From assembly GCF_004570575.1 (NCBI RefSeq), contig NZ_SPPD01000008.1, forward strand, positions 40,357 to 104,356: a stretch of DNA of 64,000 nt. The letters are read 5' to 3'. The DNA comes from Streptococcus cuniculi. GTDB lineage: Bacteria > Bacillota > Bacilli > Lactobacillales > Streptococcaceae. Each line of letters starts with the position of its first letter. The stretch's first letter is position 1. A program made the position numbers and the translations under genes. This document shows, piece after piece, positions 41,988 to 53,105 of the stretch. The notes beneath the pieces were generated by a model that saw nothing but the letters and a program-made list of their open reading frames with translations, ran no database searches and had not been told where the DNA came from.

Positions 41988-43367
41988 ATGGTAAAGAATA
42001 CAGAAAAGAACAATGCTCTCCCAAGTGATGGAGAAAAAATCTTAGAGTTTGAAGATGCAAAAAATATGACCGTAGGTCAAGCAGTCAGAAAGCATGAAGA
42101 AATCAAGGCAGGTGTGACCGAAGAAGACGGTCTGTTGGATCGCTATATCAAGCAGCACAGAGATGAGATTGAATCTGAAAAGTATGAAACACAGATGAAT
42201 CTGCCAGTCCTAACAGATGAGGAACTAGAGGAAGTAGCTCCAGTCAATGAAGACAGCGAACCTTCTACTGAGACTGCGATTGAAGAGCAAGTCGAAGCGA
42301 TGCCGATTCATAAGGTTACCCCAGTAGCTCCCAAGGAAGAAGTATTGCCAGAACCTGAAACGGCAGCATTTAATAATATTGGGGAAGAAGAGAGTTCTTC
42401 CCGTAAGACACTGGTGATTTGGACAGCCTTGGCGCTCTTGTTTATCGCAGCTCTGGCTCTAGCCTTTGTTTGGATGAAACAGTCAGAAAAAAACAATGAA
42501 ACACAAGTTTCGTCCACTTCGACCAGTCAAAGCACTAGTAGTTCAAGTAAGGAAGATGCAGCGGTCACAGCCTTTAATAACCTTTACGCAACTTTCTTTA
42601 CAGATAAAGAGCAAACCAAACTGAAAAATAGTGAGTTTGGGAAGTTGTCTGAATTAAAGAAGGCCTTGGATAAGATCGATGCGAAGACATCGGCCTATCA
42701 AACGGCTAAGAAGAAGTATGAAAGTCTTGAAACAGCTATAAAAGCCGTTCAAGCCTTAAATGCCCAATTTGATAAGCCAATCATTGTGGATGGTGAATTG
42801 GATACGACAGCGGCTGTGAAAGATGGCGAAAAACTATCATCCCCTACTGCTACAGGTATGACGGCTGTTGATGCCAAGATTACAGCAGCTATCAATCTTG
42901 GGCGTTCCCAACAAACTGCCGCTCAGACAAGCGCTACAGATACGAATGCTCAGGTGGCAGATCCAGCAGCGCCTGTAGAAGCTCCCGCAAGTGCAGATAC
43001 CACTCCTTCCGTGGTTCAATCAGGTGGCGGTGTAGGGACGGATCTTCTTTACGGTATTGCGATTCCTGCAGGGGTCACTCTTCAGCGGAATCTCAGTCGC
43101 GTGCCTTACGATCAAGCCAAGATTGATGACGTCGATAATCCGGCCTGGACCTTTAATCCTGGTGTCTTGGAAACAATTATTGCCGTTTCCCAAGAACGTG
43201 GATACGTGTCAGGTTACAATTATATTTTGGAACCTGTGAACATTATCAACGGAAATGGTTATTATAATTTATTCCGTCCAGATGGCACCTACCTTTTTTC
43301 GATGAATGCCAAGACAGGTTACTTTGTCGGAAATGGTTCGGGATATGCAGATGATTTGGATTATTAG
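41988..43367 (+). CDS. mapZ: Mid-cell-anchored protein Z (MapZ/LocZ)
   Basis: Division-site marker of streptococci, 459 aa. The acidic cytoplasmic part (1-137) starts with the conserved FtsZ-binding region (EKILEFEDAKNMTVGQAVRKH) and carries Thr residues that are StkP targets in pneumococcus. One membrane span at about 138-162 is followed by an extracellular helical domain, a flexible Ala/Ser/Thr linker and the C-terminal peptidoglycan-binding domain (about 340-459). MapZ forms rings that position FtsZ at mid-cell. Its kinase StkP is encoded 10 kb downstream. Confidence 0.93.
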   Translation: MVKNTEKNNALPSDGEKILEFEDAKNMTVGQAVRKHEEIKAGVTEEDGLLDRYIKQHRDEIESEKYETQMNLPVLTDEELEEVAPVNEDSEPSTETAIEEQVEAMPIHKVTPVAPKEEVLPEPETAAFNNIGEEESSSRKTLVIWTALALLFIAALALAFVWMKQSEKNNETQVSSTSTSQSTSSSSKEDAAVTAFNNLYATFFTDKEQTKLKNSEFGKLSELKKALDKIDAKTSAYQTAKKKYESLETAIKAVQALNAQFDKPIIVDGELDTTAAVKDGEKLSSPTATGMTAVDAKITAAINLGRSQQTAAQTSATDTNAQVADPAAPVEAPASADTTPSVVQSGGGVGTDLLYGIAIPAGVTLQRNLSRVPYDQAKIDDVDNPAWTFNPGVLETIIAVSQERGYVSGYNYILEPVNIINGNGYYNLFRPDGTYLFSMNAKTGYFVGNGSGYADDLDY

Positions 43368-43427
43368 TTGAAAAAACAGGATGGGGACAACAAGTCTAGC
43401 AACTAGGGAGTGAAGAGTCTTTTAGTG

Positions 43428-43493
43428 CTCGCTCCAATAAGTCTGGGAAGACTGTTGGAGGTTGGAAATAAAACGAGTGTAACTCGTGTCAAC
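43428..43493 (+). repeat. Dispersed repeat R1, copy 3
   Basis: CTCGCTCCAATAAGTCTGGG, then GAGGTTGGAAATAAAACGAG and an ACTCGTGTCAAC end, nearly as at 1112-1175. Confidence 0.7.
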
Positions 43494-43540
43494 GAGATTT
43501 TGTATCTTAGTAATTGAAGTCGGACTAAAAGCTCGTAAAA

Positions 43541-43578
43541 AAGATAGGTAGCTGTTCTAGCTTTAGCTAGTTACAGCT
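43541..43578 (+). repeat. Dispersed repeat R2
   Basis: AAGATAGGTAGCTGTT followed by the hairpin CTAGC-TTTA-GCTAG and TTACAGCT; the outer AGCTGT and ACAGCT also pair. Confidence 0.65.
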
Positions 43579-43593
43579 AAGAATCCCCTTGGG

Positions 43594-43646
43594 GATTAGG
43601 CTGAAAACCTCCACAGGAGCTTTTCACTCGTCAGATTTCCTATTTT
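43594..43646 (+). repeat. Dispersed repeat R3, copy 2
   Basis: Near-identical to 26723-26775 over 53 bp; preceded here by a GAATCCCC/GGGGATT hairpin. Confidence 0.75.
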
Positions 43647-43767
43647 TCCGTAGCTGTTGCAGGCTATGCCTGCTTTACAGATATGGATACTCTTGAGTGC
43701 ACTGTGTGCTCTTAACGCTCTCATATCTTATCTTACTAATTGAACACGCCCTAAACTCTGTGCGAAA

Positions 43768-43805
43768 AAGATAGGTAGCTGTTCTAGCTTTAGCCGATTG
43801 CAGCT
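43768..43805 (+). repeat. Dispersed repeat R2
   Basis: Same start as 43541 (AAGATAGGTAGCTGTTCTAG), with the second hairpin arm changed to GCCGATTGCAGCT. Confidence 0.6.
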
Positions 43806-43854
43806 GTGGCTACCTTTAGGCATAAACGAAATGACGATAAGTCGTTAGACTATG

Positions 43855-43885
43855 AAAAGAGACTGGAGAATTCCAGCCTCTTTTT
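43855..43885. terminator. Terminator between mapZ and luxS
   Basis: AAAAGAG-CTGGA pairs with TCCAG-CTCTTTT with one mismatch; T- or A-runs on both sides make it bidirectional. Confidence 0.82.
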
Positions 43886-43888
43886 AGC

Positions 43889-44374
43889 TTATTCAACAAT
43901 GTGGCGTTCAAACGGGTCATCAGAAATCCCTTGTTCTAAAATCAATTTTGCCCATTCTTTGGCAGAAAAGAGGCTATGATCCTTGTAGTTACCACACGAT
44001 TCAATGGTCGTCCCAGGAACATCTTCCCAAGTAGTAACTTCTGCGATTTCCTCTAAACAAGATTTGATGACTTGGGCGATTTCAGTCGTAGAATGGCTCC
44101 CCCACATAATCATGTGGAAACCTGTCCGACAACCAAAGGGAGAGCAGTCAATCAAGCCGTCCATCCGCTTTCTAATTAGGAGCGCCAGCAAGTGCTCAAT
44201 GGTGTGTAAACCAGCAGTTGGAATGGCATCTTCATTGGGTTGAACGAGCCTTATATCATAGTTGGAAATCATATCGCCTTTCGGGCCTGTTTCTTCTGAA
44301 ATCATGCGGATATAAGGTGCTTTGACAATGGTGTGGTCTAGCTCAAAACTCTCGACAAGCACTTCTTTGGTCAT
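43889..44374 (-). CDS. luxS: S-ribosylhomocysteine lyase LuxS
   Basis: Metalloenzyme of 161 aa that splits S-ribosylhomocysteine into homocysteine and the precursor of autoinducer-2. The metal ligands His57, His61 (HTIEH) and Cys127 (ESCGNY) and the catalytic Cys82 (FGCRTGFH) are all present. Full length. GGAGG lies about 9 bp upstream of the ATG. Single gene, divergent from rny. Confidence 0.96.
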   Translation of the reverse strand: MTKEVLVESFELDHTIVKAPYIRMISEETGPKGDMISNYDIRLVQPNEDAIPTAGLHTIEHLLALLIRKRMDGLIDCSPFGCRTGFHMIMWGSHSTTEIAQVIKSCLEEIAEVTTWEDVPGTTIESCGNYKDHSLFSAKEWAKLILEQGISDDPFERHIVE

Positions 44375-44502
44375 AAAAAATCCTCCTTTTTGTTAAGATG
44401 ATTATAACATATTTTTTGACTTTGACATTGTGAAATGGTTTAAAGTATGGTAGAATGAAAGAAGATTTTTGAATCTAAAATAAATAAAAACGAGGTGGAA
44501 AA

Positions 44503-46116
44503 ATGATATCAATCTCCATTGGTATTGCTCTTATTTCCGCTCTCATTGGTTTAGTTATTGGTTATCTAGCGATCTCTTTAAAAATGAAAGCTGCAAAAGA
44601 AGCTGCAGAACTGACACTTTTAAACGCTGAACAAGAAGCAAGCAATATACGAGGAAAGGCAGAACGCGAAGCCGACCACATCATAGTCGCTGCTGAACGT
44701 GACCGTCAGTCCTTGAAAAAAGAATTGCTTCTAGAAGCAAAAGAAGACGCTCGAAAATATCGTGAAGAAATTGCGGAAGAATTTAAGTCAGAGCGACAAG
44801 AATTGAAACAAACGGAAGCGCGCCTGACAGAACGTGCAAGTAGCTTGGACCGTAAAGACGATAATTTAACAAATAAAGAAAAAGCTCTGGAGCAAAAGGA
44901 ACAATCCCTCACAGACAAGTCTAAACACATTGAAGAGCGTGAAGAAGAGGTTGCAAAACTAGAAGAGCAAAAGGCTCTCGAATTGGAACGGGTGGCTTCT
45001 CTTACCCAAGAAGAAGCACGTGATTTGATTTTAACAGATACGCGTGATAAGATGACGCATGAAATTGCGACTCATATCAAAGAGGCGGAACGGGAAGTCA
45101 AAGAGCGATCGGATAAAATGGCGAAAGATTTGCTAGCCCAAGCTATGCAACGGATTTCGGGTGAATATGTGGCAGAGCAGACGATTACATCGGTTCACCT
45201 GCCAGATGACACCATGAAGGGGCGGATTATTGGACGTGAAGGTCGCAATATCCGCACCTTTGAAAGTCTGACAGGAATTGATGTGATTATCGACGACACG
45301 CCAGAAGTAGTTGTCTTGTCTGGTTTTGACCCGATCCGTCGGGAAATTGCTCGTATGACAATGGAAGCCTTGTTGCAAGATGGTCGGATTCACCCAGCCC
45401 GCATTGAAGAGTTGGTGGAGAAACATCGGGTTGAAATGGATAATCGCATTCGGGAGTATGGTGAGGCAGCGGCCTACGAAATTGGAGCTCCAAACCTTCA
45501 TCCAGATTTGATTAAGACTATGGGACGCTTGCATTTCCGTACATCGTATGGTCAAAATGTGCTTCGTCATTCGATTGAAGTGGCAAAATTGGCTGGTATA
45601 CTTGCGGCAGAACTTGGTGAAAATGTCAATATGGCTCGTCGTGCAGGTTTCTTGCATGATATCGGAAAAGCGATTGACCGTGAGGTAGATGGTAGCCACG
45701 TTGAGATTGGAACGGAATTAGCTCGTAAATATAAGGAGCATCCAGTAGTGGTCAATGCGATTGCTAGTCACCATGGAGATGTGGAAGCAACCAGCACCAT
45801 TGCGGTGATTGTTGCAGCAGCAGATGCCTTGAGTGCAGCTCGTCCAGGTTCACGCCGTGAATCCATGGAAGCCTACATAAAACGTCTCCAAGATTTGGAA
45901 GAAATTGCCAATAGCTTTAAGGGAATTAAGCAAGCCTATGCTATTCAAGCAGGTCGTGAGGTTCGTATTATCGTACATCCAAATATTGTCAATGATGATA
46001 AGATTACGATTTTGGCCCATGATATTCGTGAAAAGATTGAAAACAATCTCGACTATCCAGGCAATATTAAGGTGACGGTTATCCGTGAAACACGGGCGAC
46101 AGAAGTTGCCAAATAA
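44503..46116 (+). CDS. rny: Ribonuclease Y
   Basis: Endoribonuclease of 537 aa that starts decay of many mRNAs in Firmicutes. An N-terminal membrane anchor (about 3-25) is followed by a long charged coiled coil (about 30-215), a KH RNA-binding domain (about 225-290, [15 protein letters not shown]) and an HD domain with the metal site ([25 protein letters not shown]; about 350-440). AAACGAGGTGG precedes the ATG. The mRNA has its own promoter region (TTGACA at 44422) and a hairpin after the stop. Confidence 0.96.
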   Translation: MISISIGIALISALIGLVIGYLAISLKMKAAKEAAELTLLNAEQEASNIRGKAEREADHIIVAAERDRQSLKKELLLEAKEDARKYREEIAEEFKSERQELKQTEARLTERASSLDRKDDNLTNKEKALEQKEQSLTDKSKHIEEREEEVAKLEEQKALELERVASLTQEEARDLILTDTRDKMTHEIATHIKEAEREVKERSDKMAKDLLAQAMQRISGEYVAEQTITSVHLPDDTMKGRIIGREGRNIRTFESLTGIDVIIDDTPEVVVLSGFDPIRREIARMTMEALLQDGRIHPARIEELVEKHRVEMDNRIREYGEAAAYEIGAPNLHPDLIKTMGRLHFRTSYGQNVLRHSIEVAKLAGILAAELGENVNMARRAGFLHDIGKAIDREVDGSHVEIGTELARKYKEHPVVVNAIASHHGDVEATSTIAVIVAAADALSAARPGSRRESMEAYIKRLQDLEEIANSFKGIKQAYAIQAGREVRIIVHPNIVNDDKITILAHDIREKIENNLDYPGNIKVTVIRETRATEVAK

Positions 46117-46489
46117 GCAACAGAAAGATTGGTTCAGACGAGCTAATCTTTTTCTATTCACTAAAAATCTGAAGTAGAGTAGTAATACTATTTGCTGAAA
46201 AAGAATGTGATGCTAAACTTGACAGCCGGAGAATGAGTCAAATTGTTTTTCCTTTCTTAGTTCTTCGATTGATTAGGTTAGGTGAGAGCAAATGTTTCGC
46301 AATAGTAGAACTCTTAGTGCTAGCGAAGTCGTTGCTAAGAACGGCGTTTTTGAGAGCTTAGGATCAAAAATGAGCTATGAAATTTAGAAGAAGTTTGCTT
46401 GCGTCTGCACTACAAGAAACGATCAAAATAGTAAATGTTCATGTATATCAAATAGTACAACTTTTATTTGATAAGATTATGAAAAGCAG
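46117..46489. other. Non-coding gap between rny and gmk
   Basis: A terminator-like hairpin follows rny (AAAGATT ... AATCTTTTT, about 46126-46153). The next 330 bp hold no gene, RNA or repeat that I can recognise. Confidence 0.45.
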
Positions 46490-46518
46490 TTGAAAAAGGC
46501 TTGTTTTTTTGATACACT
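46490..46518 (+). promoter_or_regulatory. gmk-rpoZ promoter
   Basis: TTGAAA (46490-46495), 17 bp, TACACT (46513-46518), 27 bp before the gmk start. Confidence 0.65.
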
Positions 46519-46524
46519 AAGTAG

Positions 46525-47166
<642 letters not shown>

Positions 47167-47183
47167 AAATTAGGTAAAGAGCT

Positions 47184-47498
47184 ATGATGTTAAAACCGTC
47201 TATTGATACACTATTGGACAAGGTGCCTTCAAAATATTCATTGGTCATCTTAGAAGCAAAACGTGCGCATGAATTGGAGGCAGGAGCAAAGGCAACTCAG
47301 GAATTTACTTCTGTCAAATCTACTCTGCGTGCTTTGGAAGAAATTGAATCTGGCAATGTGGTGATTCATCCAGATCCAGATGCAAAACGGGAAGCTGTTC
47401 GTCGCCGTGCAGAGGAAGAGCGACTTCGTCAAGAAGAGGAAGAACGGAAGATTAAAGCGCAGATTGCCAAAGAAAAAGAAGACGGCGAAAAGATTTAA
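47184..47498 (+). CDS. rpoZ: RNA polymerase omega subunit
   Basis: Omega subunit, 104 aa, which helps beta' fold. It starts [30 protein letters not shown], the family signature. The C-terminal third is highly charged (Glu/Lys/Arg-rich, [17 protein letters not shown]) as in other streptococci. It sits between gmk and priA as usual. Confidence 0.94.
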   Translation: MMLKPSIDTLLDKVPSKYSLVILEAKRAHELEAGAKATQEFTSVKSTLRALEEIESGNVVIHPDPDAKREAVRRRAEEERLRQEEEERKIKAQIAKEKEDGEKI

Positions 47499-47587
47499 GA
47501 GCAGAGCTCAGTTGGCATTCCAACTGGGTTTATTTTGATGTTGATTGGGTATCAATTAGTGAAGAGAAGAGATAGAAAGGAGCCAGA

Positions 47588-49966
47588 ATGTTTGCAGAGA
47601 TTATCGTCGATGTCCCCTTGATGCAGACGGACCAAGCCTATACCTATCATATTCCGGAAGAATTTGAAAACATGTTAGAAGCGGGTATGCGGGTCCATGT
47701 TCCCTTTGGGAATGGCAATCGGCTCATTCAAGGAATTGTGGTTGGTTTTTCAGAAAAAACGGATACGGATACGAAAGACATTGTGGAGGTACTGGATTTT
47801 TCACCGGTTTTAAATGTGGAACAATTATGGCTAGCGGATGAGTTGCGAAAAACGGTCTTTTCCTATAAGATTTCCCTCTTAAAAGCTATGTTGCCTAACT
47901 TGCTCAATTCCTCCTATGACAAGGTGCTTTCTCAAGGGGTGGGCTTATCAGCTGCAGATAGCAAAGACATTTTTGGTGGTCAAGAGAGTGTGCATTTCTC
48001 GGATTTGGATATTCAGCAGCAGGCCCGAGTCATGCGACTAACTCAGGCTGGTAAAATTACCGTTGACTATCTGGCCAAGGATAAGAAACAGATTAGGACT
48101 GAAAAGTGGTATCAGGTAGAGCTTGACCGATTGCAGAATCTTGTGATTAGCAATCGTGCTAAAAAACGGCAGGCCCTAAAAGAAATCTTGTTGCAGCAAG
48201 ACGGTCCTGCTCCTCTGGCGGACTTGCGCGAGGATTTTTCACTAGAAAACATTCGCTATTTTGAAGAACAGGGGGCTATTAAAATCTGGGAAGAAGAAGT
48301 CAGTCGTACGCAGGCTTATTTTGACGGTGTAAAGAAAGTTCAGGCTTTGCAGCTCAATAGTGAGCAGGCAACAGCGGTCCAAGAAATCATCTCAGAAATT
48401 GGTCGGGAAAGTAGAAGCTATCTCCTAGAAGGAGTAACTGGGAGCGGAAAGACCGAGGTTTATCTGCAAGTGATTGATTATGTTGTACAGCAGGGAAAAA
48501 CAGCTATTATGCTAGTCCCTGAAATTTCTTTGACCCCACAGATGACCAATCGCTTTATCGCTCGTTTTGGCCAGAAAGTGGCGATTCTACATTCGGGTTT
48601 ATCTGACGGCGAAAAGTACGATGAATGGCGCAAGATTGAACGCGGAGAGGCTCAGGTAGTGGTCGGGGCTCGTTCGGCGATTTTTGCTCCCTTGGCCAAT
48701 ATCGGAGCCATTATCATTGATGAGGAGCATGAGGCGACCTATAAGCAGGATTCAAATCCGCGTTACCATGCGCGGGATGTGGCGAAACTACGAGCGGATT
48801 ATAATCGGGCGGTCCTAGTACTGGGGTCTGCTACTCCGAGTTTGGAAAGTCGGGCGCGAGCGAGCAAGGGGCTTTATGGCTTTTTGACACTGACCCAACG
48901 AGCCAATCCTCAAGCGCAGATTCCCTCAGTAGAGGTGGTGGATTTTCGGGATTACATTGGTCAGCAGGAAGCCAGTACGATTACCCCTGTTTTGCTTGCA
49001 AAAATCAAGGAAAAGCTAGCTAAAAATGAACAGGTAGTCTTGATGCTCAATCGGCGTGGTTATTCCTCTTTCGTCATGTGTCGGGATTGTGGCGCAGTGG
49101 ATGAGTGTCCGAATTGTGACATTTCGTTGACTCTCCACATGGATACTAAGACGATGAATTGCCACTATTGTGGTTTTCAAAAGGATATTCCACGCTTTTG
49201 TCCGAATTGCCATAGCTCTGCCATTCGTTATTATGGGACGGGGACCCAGAAGGCTTATGATGAGCTAATGGAGCTCTTGCCTGAAGCACGAATCCTCCGA
49301 ATGGATGTCGATACGACACGGAAAAAAGGAAGTCATGAGAAAATCTTGACGGCCTTTGGTCGCGGGGAAGCAGACATCCTCCTTGGAACGCAGATGATTG
49401 CCAAGGGCTTGGATTTCCCAAATGTAACCTTAGTTGGGGTTTTAAATGCGGATACAGCCCTGAATTTACCTGATTTTCGTTCGGCAGAGCGGACCTTCCA
49501 GCTCCTCACGCAGGTGGCGGGTCGAGCAGGCCGGGCTCATAAGGCAGGAGAGGTGGTGATTCAGACCTACAATCCGAATCACTATGCCATTTCCTTTGCC
49601 AAGGAGCAGGACTATGAAGGGTTTTACCAGTATGAAATGGGCATGCGCAAGGCCTGGGGCTATCCGCCCTACTATTACACAGTTGGCTTGACCTTGTCGC
49701 ATAAGTCTGAAGAACTGGTCGCTAAAAAAGCCTTTGAGATCGTGAAATTATTACGGGAGCAACTGAGCGTTCAGGTTCAATTGCTGGGTCCAACGCCAAA
49801 ACCGATTGCGCGGACCCATAATCTATATCATTATCAAATAATTGTCAAATATCGCAAGGAACCGCATTTGGGTCAGGTCCTGAACCGTGTGCTCGACTGG
49901 ACTCAGGAAAGGGAAAATCAAGATCTACGTGTTGTGATTGACCATGAACCACAAAATATGATGTGA
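47588..49966 (+). CDS. priA: Primosomal protein N', replication restart helicase PriA
   Basis: Helicase of 792 aa that reloads the replisome at stalled forks. Order: 3' DNA-binding domain (1-110), winged helix, helicase core with Walker A GVTGSGKTE and the DEEH box, and a zinc-binding insertion with four CxxC pairs (CRDC, CPNC, CHYC, CPNC), then motifs V and VI (GTQMIAKGLDFPNV, QVAGRAGRA) and the C-terminal domain. AAAGGAG precedes the ATG. Full length and complete in all motifs. Confidence 0.96.
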   Translation: MFAEIIVDVPLMQTDQAYTYHIPEEFENMLEAGMRVHVPFGNGNRLIQGIVVGFSEKTDTDTKDIVEVLDFSPVLNVEQLWLADELRKTVFSYKISLLKAMLPNLLNSSYDKVLSQGVGLSAADSKDIFGGQESVHFSDLDIQQQARVMRLTQAGKITVDYLAKDKKQIRTEKWYQVELDRLQNLVISNRAKKRQALKEILLQQDGPAPLADLREDFSLENIRYFEEQGAIKIWEEEVSRTQAYFDGVKKVQALQLNSEQATAVQEIISEIGRESRSYLLEGVTGSGKTEVYLQVIDYVVQQGKTAIMLVPEISLTPQMTNRFIARFGQKVAILHSGLSDGEKYDEWRKIERGEAQVVVGARSAIFAPLANIGAIIIDEEHEATYKQDSNPRYHARDVAKLRADYNRAVLVLGSATPSLESRARASKGLYGFLTLTQRANPQAQIPSVEVVDFRDYIGQQEASTITPVLLAKIKEKLAKNEQVVLMLNRRGYSSFVMCRDCGAVDECPNCDISLTLHMDTKTMNCHYCGFQKDIPRFCPNCHSSAIRYYGTGTQKAYDELMELLPEARILRMDVDTTRKKGSHEKILTAFGRGEADILLGTQMIAKGLDFPNVTLVGVLNADTALNLPDFRSAERTFQLLTQVAGRAGRAHKAGEVVIQTYNPNHYAISFAKEQDYEGFYQYEMGMRKAWGYPPYYYTVGLTLSHKSEELVAKKAFEIVKLLREQLSVQVQLLGPTPKPIARTHNLYHYQIIVKYRKEPHLGQVLNRVLDWTQERENQDLRVVIDHEPQNMM

Positions 49967-50110
49967 GGGATTAGCTCCCCTCCTTCTTCTTTTTAAAACT
50001 TGCTATCCTCTATCAGGGCTGAGAAGGCTTTCAGACATAGAAATAGGTCAGAAAATGGTATAATAGGATAGATAGTACCTTTGGAAAATGAAGCGAAAAG
50101 GAGTATGCGG

Positions 50111-51046
50111 ATGACAAAAGTAATTTTTATGGGGACACCTGATTTTTCAGCAACAGTCCTCAAGGGCTTGTTGAGCGACGGCAATTATAACGTTTTAGCA
50201 GTCGTTACCCAGCCAGACCGTGCAGTTGGTCGAAAAAAGGAAATCCGAATGACACCAGTCAAAGAAGTAGCGTTGGCGCATGAATTGCCGATTTATCAGC
50301 CGGAAAAGCTATCTGGCAGCAGTGAATTAGAAGAGTTGATGACGCTTGGTGCAGACGGAATCGTCACGGCAGCCTTCGGTCAATTTCTACCAACCAAACT
50401 ATTAAACAGCGTGTCTTTTGCGGTCAATGTCCATGCGTCACTTCTACCGAAATACCGTGGTGGTGCACCGATTCACTACGCTCTCATCAATGGAGATACT
50501 GAGGCTGGTGTGACCCTCATGGAAATGGTCAAGGAAATGGATGCGGGCGATATGATTGCAAAAGCTGCGATTGCCATTACTGATGAAGATAACGTCGGCA
50601 CATTGTTTGAGAAATTAGCAGTCGTAGGGCGCGATTTACTGTTGGAAAATCTCCCTGCTTATATAGCCGGAGACTTGAAGCCAGAAGCACAAGACCCGAG
50701 TCAAGTGACCTTCTCCCCCAATATCAGCCCAGAAGAAGAACGTCTCGATTGGGCGAAGACCAATCGTCAGGTCTTTAACCAAATTCGTGGCATGTATCCG
50801 TGGCCAGTGGCTCATACTCTTCTAAGCGGTGAGCGATTTAAGATTTATGAAGCGAATATCGCTGAGGGTTCAGGTCAACCGGGAGAAATTATTGCACTTA
50901 GCAAGAAAGAATTGCTCATTGCAACAGGTGAGGGAGCTGTTGCTCTAAAAACCGTTCAGCCAGCAGGCAAGCCGAAAATGGGTATTGCAGACTTTTTAAA
51001 CGGATTTGGTCGTAAGTTAGCAGTAGGGGATCGCTTTGGTGAATAA
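50111..51046 (+). CDS. fmt: Methionyl-tRNA formyltransferase
   Basis: Enzyme of 311 aa that formylates initiator Met-tRNA. The hydrolase-fold start [15 protein letters not shown], the signature [20 protein letters not shown] with the catalytic Asn-His and the later EMDAGDM Asp are present, followed by the C-terminal tRNA-binding barrel (about 208-311). ATG at 50111 has AAAGGAG 8-9 bp upstream; the in-frame ATG at 50105 is too close to it. An extended -10 box (TGGTATAAT, about 50056-50064) lies upstream. Overlaps rsmB by 8 bp. Confidence 0.96.
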   Translation: MTKVIFMGTPDFSATVLKGLLSDGNYNVLAVVTQPDRAVGRKKEIRMTPVKEVALAHELPIYQPEKLSGSSELEELMTLGADGIVTAAFGQFLPTKLLNSVSFAVNVHASLLPKYRGGAPIHYALINGDTEAGVTLMEMVKEMDAGDMIAKAAIAITDEDNVGTLFEKLAVVGRDLLLENLPAYIAGDLKPEAQDPSQVTFSPNISPEEERLDWAKTNRQVFNQIRGMYPWPVAHTLLSGERFKIYEANIAEGSGQPGEIIALSKKELLIATGEGAVALKTVQPAGKPKMGIADFLNGFGRKLAVGDRFGE

Positions 51047-52346
51047 AAAAGAAACAGCGCGAGGTCTTGCCTTGGCCGTTTTAGGCCAGGTCTTTGATGA
51101 GGGAGCTTACGCCAATCTTGCTCTTAATCAGGCTCTGAAAACTTCTACCTTGTCAGAAAAAGACAAGGGGCTTGTGACCGAGTTGGTCTACGGTACAGTC
51201 ATGCGGAAAATTACGCTTGAGTGGTATCTAGCGCATGTGATTGAAGACAGGGATAAATTAGATTCCTGGGTCTATTATCTGCTCATGGTGAGCCTTTATC
51301 AGATTCTGTATTTGGATAAAATTCCCAATCATGCCATTGTCAATGAAGCGGTGGAATTGGCAAAGAAAAGGCGAGGAACAGATAAGTTTGTTAATGCAAT
51401 TTTAAGAAAACTAGCAGATAATGACCTACCAGCTATTGAAAGTATAAAACGCAAAAATAAACGCTTGTCCATTCAGTATTCCCTTCCAGTATGGTTGGTG
51501 AAAAAGTTGATGGACGAATATGGTGAGGAGCGGGCGATCAAGATTTTTGAGAGTTTGCTGCTTCGCAACAAGGTCAGTGTCCGTGTGACCAATCCTCGGG
51601 ATGTAGAAATCATCAAAGTGGAAACAGGAGCAGAATCTTCTCTCTTGTCAGAGGTCGGTTTGGTCAAGGCGAGTGGTCATTTTGCAGGAACCGAGAGCTT
51701 TAAAGAAGGTCGGTTGACCATTCAGGATGAAAGTAGTCAGCTAGTGGCACCGACACTGGCTCTTCAAGGAGATGAAAATGTGCTGGATGCCTGCGCAGCG
51801 CCGGGCGGAAAGACAGCTCACATCGCAAGCTATTTGACGACGGGAACTGTCACAGCTCTCGACCTGTACGATCATAAATTAGCCTTGATTGAGGAAAATG
51901 CTGCGCGCCTCGATGTGGCAGATAAAGTCATCACCAAAAAGCTAGATGCTAGAGAAGTTTACCAGGAGTTTGGAGCAGATGCCTTTGACAAGATTCTGGT
52001 AGACGCCCCTTGTTCGGGAATTGGTCTCTTACGGCGAAAGCCAGATATCAAGTACAATAAGGAAATAGCGGATTTTAAAGCCTTGCAACAAATTCAACTA
52101 GAGATATTGAACAATGTTTGTCAAAGTCTGAGAAAAGGTGGTATAATAACCTATAGCACCTGCACCATTGTGGCAGAAGAGAATTATCAAGTGGTTGAGG
52201 CTTTCCTAGCCAAACACCCCAACTTTAAACAAGTAAGATTAGAACATAAGAGAAAAGATATTCTGCAAGACGGCTGTATTCTCATCACCCCCGAATTATA
52301 TGGGAGTGATGGATTCTTTATCAGTCAATTTCAGCGAATATCGTAA
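51039..52346 (+). CDS. rsmB: 16S rRNA (cytosine-967-C5)-methyltransferase RsmB
   Basis: Methyltransferase of 435 aa. An N-terminal NusB-like domain (1-140) precedes the SAM-binding domain with [15 protein letters not shown] (about 247-261), the [18 protein letters not shown] motif with one catalytic Cys and [12 protein letters not shown] with the second. The start is GTG at 51039, inside the end of fmt, with AGGGG 7 bp upstream. It lies directly before the phosphatase-kinase pair, as in S. pneumoniae. Confidence 0.95.
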   Translation: MNKKETARGLALAVLGQVFDEGAYANLALNQALKTSTLSEKDKGLVTELVYGTVMRKITLEWYLAHVIEDRDKLDSWVYYLLMVSLYQILYLDKIPNHAIVNEAVELAKKRRGTDKFVNAILRKLADNDLPAIESIKRKNKRLSIQYSLPVWLVKKLMDEYGEERAIKIFESLLLRNKVSVRVTNPRDVEIIKVETGAESSLLSEVGLVKASGHFAGTESFKEGRLTIQDESSQLVAPTLALQGDENVLDACAAPGGKTAHIASYLTTGTVTALDLYDHKLALIEENAARLDVADKVITKKLDAREVYQEFGADAFDKILVDAPCSGIGLLRRKPDIKYNKEIADFKALQQIQLEILNNVCQSLRKGGIITYSTCTIVAEENYQVVEAFLAKHPNFKQVRLEHKRKDILQDGCILITPELYGSDGFFISQFQRIS

Positions 52347-52364
52347 GAGGAGGAAATGGACCAG

Positions 52365-53105
52365 ATGGAAATTTCATTATTAACAGACGTAGGTCAGAAA
52401 CGTACCAATAACCAAGATTATGTCAATCGTTATACAAACCGCGCAGGTATTGATTTGATTGTATTGGCAGACGGTATGGGTGGTCATCGCGCAGGGCATA
52501 TTGCGAGTGAGATGGCAGCTACAGATTTGGGGATTTCATGGGTAGATACACAAATTCACACCTTGAATGATGTTCGTGAATGGTTCTCTACTGTCCTTGA
52601 AGAAGAAAATCAAAAGATTCATGAGTTGGGACAGACAGAAGAATACCGTGGGATGGGGACAACCTTAGAAGCTGTTGTCATCATTGACCACCAAATGATT
52701 TATGCGCATATCGGAGACTCGCGAATTGGTCTGGTGCGCGACGGGGAATACAGCCAGTTGACCAATGATCATTCACTGGTAGGCGCCTTGGTGCGTGCAG
52801 GACAATTGACAGAGGAAGAAGCGCAGCACCATCCACAGAAAAATTTCATTACCCAGTCTATCGGACAACAAAATCCTGTTGAAGCAGACATTGCTTTAAA
52901 AACGTTAGAGCCAGACGATTACATTTTAATCAACAGTGATGGTTTGACGAATATGGTTTCTAACGAAGATATTCGTGATATTATCCTCAGTGAAGTATCC
53001 TTAAACAGTAAGGCAGAAAGTCTCATTCGCTTTGCCAATAATGCCGGTGGTACAGATAACATTACTGTAGCCCTCATCCACATGACTGAGGAGGCTAGGC
53101 AATGA
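52365..53105 (+). CDS. stp: Ser/Thr protein phosphatase, PP2C type (Stp/PhpP)
   Basis: Metal-dependent phosphatase of 246 aa, partner of the kinase StkP. PP2C motifs: [45 protein letters not shown] and the late [10 protein letters not shown], with the metal-binding Asp residues in place. The second ATG (52365) is used because the protein then starts [10 protein letters not shown] like pneumococcal PhpP; the first ATG at 52356 lies only 2 bp from GGAGG. Overlaps stkP by 4 bp (ATGA), which links production of the two opposing enzymes. Confidence 0.95.
   Translation: MEISLLTDVGQKRTNNQDYVNRYTNRAGIDLIVLADGMGGHRAGHIASEMAATDLGISWVDTQIHTLNDVREWFSTVLEEENQKIHELGQTEEYRGMGTTLEAVVIIDHQMIYAHIGDSRIGLVRDGEYSQLTNDHSLVGALVRAGQLTEEEAQHHPQKNFITQSIGQQNPVEADIALKTLEPDDYILINSDGLTNMVSNEDIRDIILSEVSLNSKAESLIRFANNAGGTDNITVALIHMTEEARQ

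Larger units (their letters stand above)
43368..43888. other. Intergenic region built from dispersed repeats
   Basis: About 520 bp without a gene between mapZ and luxS. In order: R1 (43428-43493), R2 (43541-43578), R3 (43594-43646), R2 again (43768-43805) and the terminator. This is the only place in the window where all three repeat types stand together. Confidence 0.65.

Noticed and set aside
45133..45699. 188-codon minus-strand ORF inside rny
   Set aside because: Fully antisense to a conserved gene, no ribosome binding site, composition of a shadow frame.
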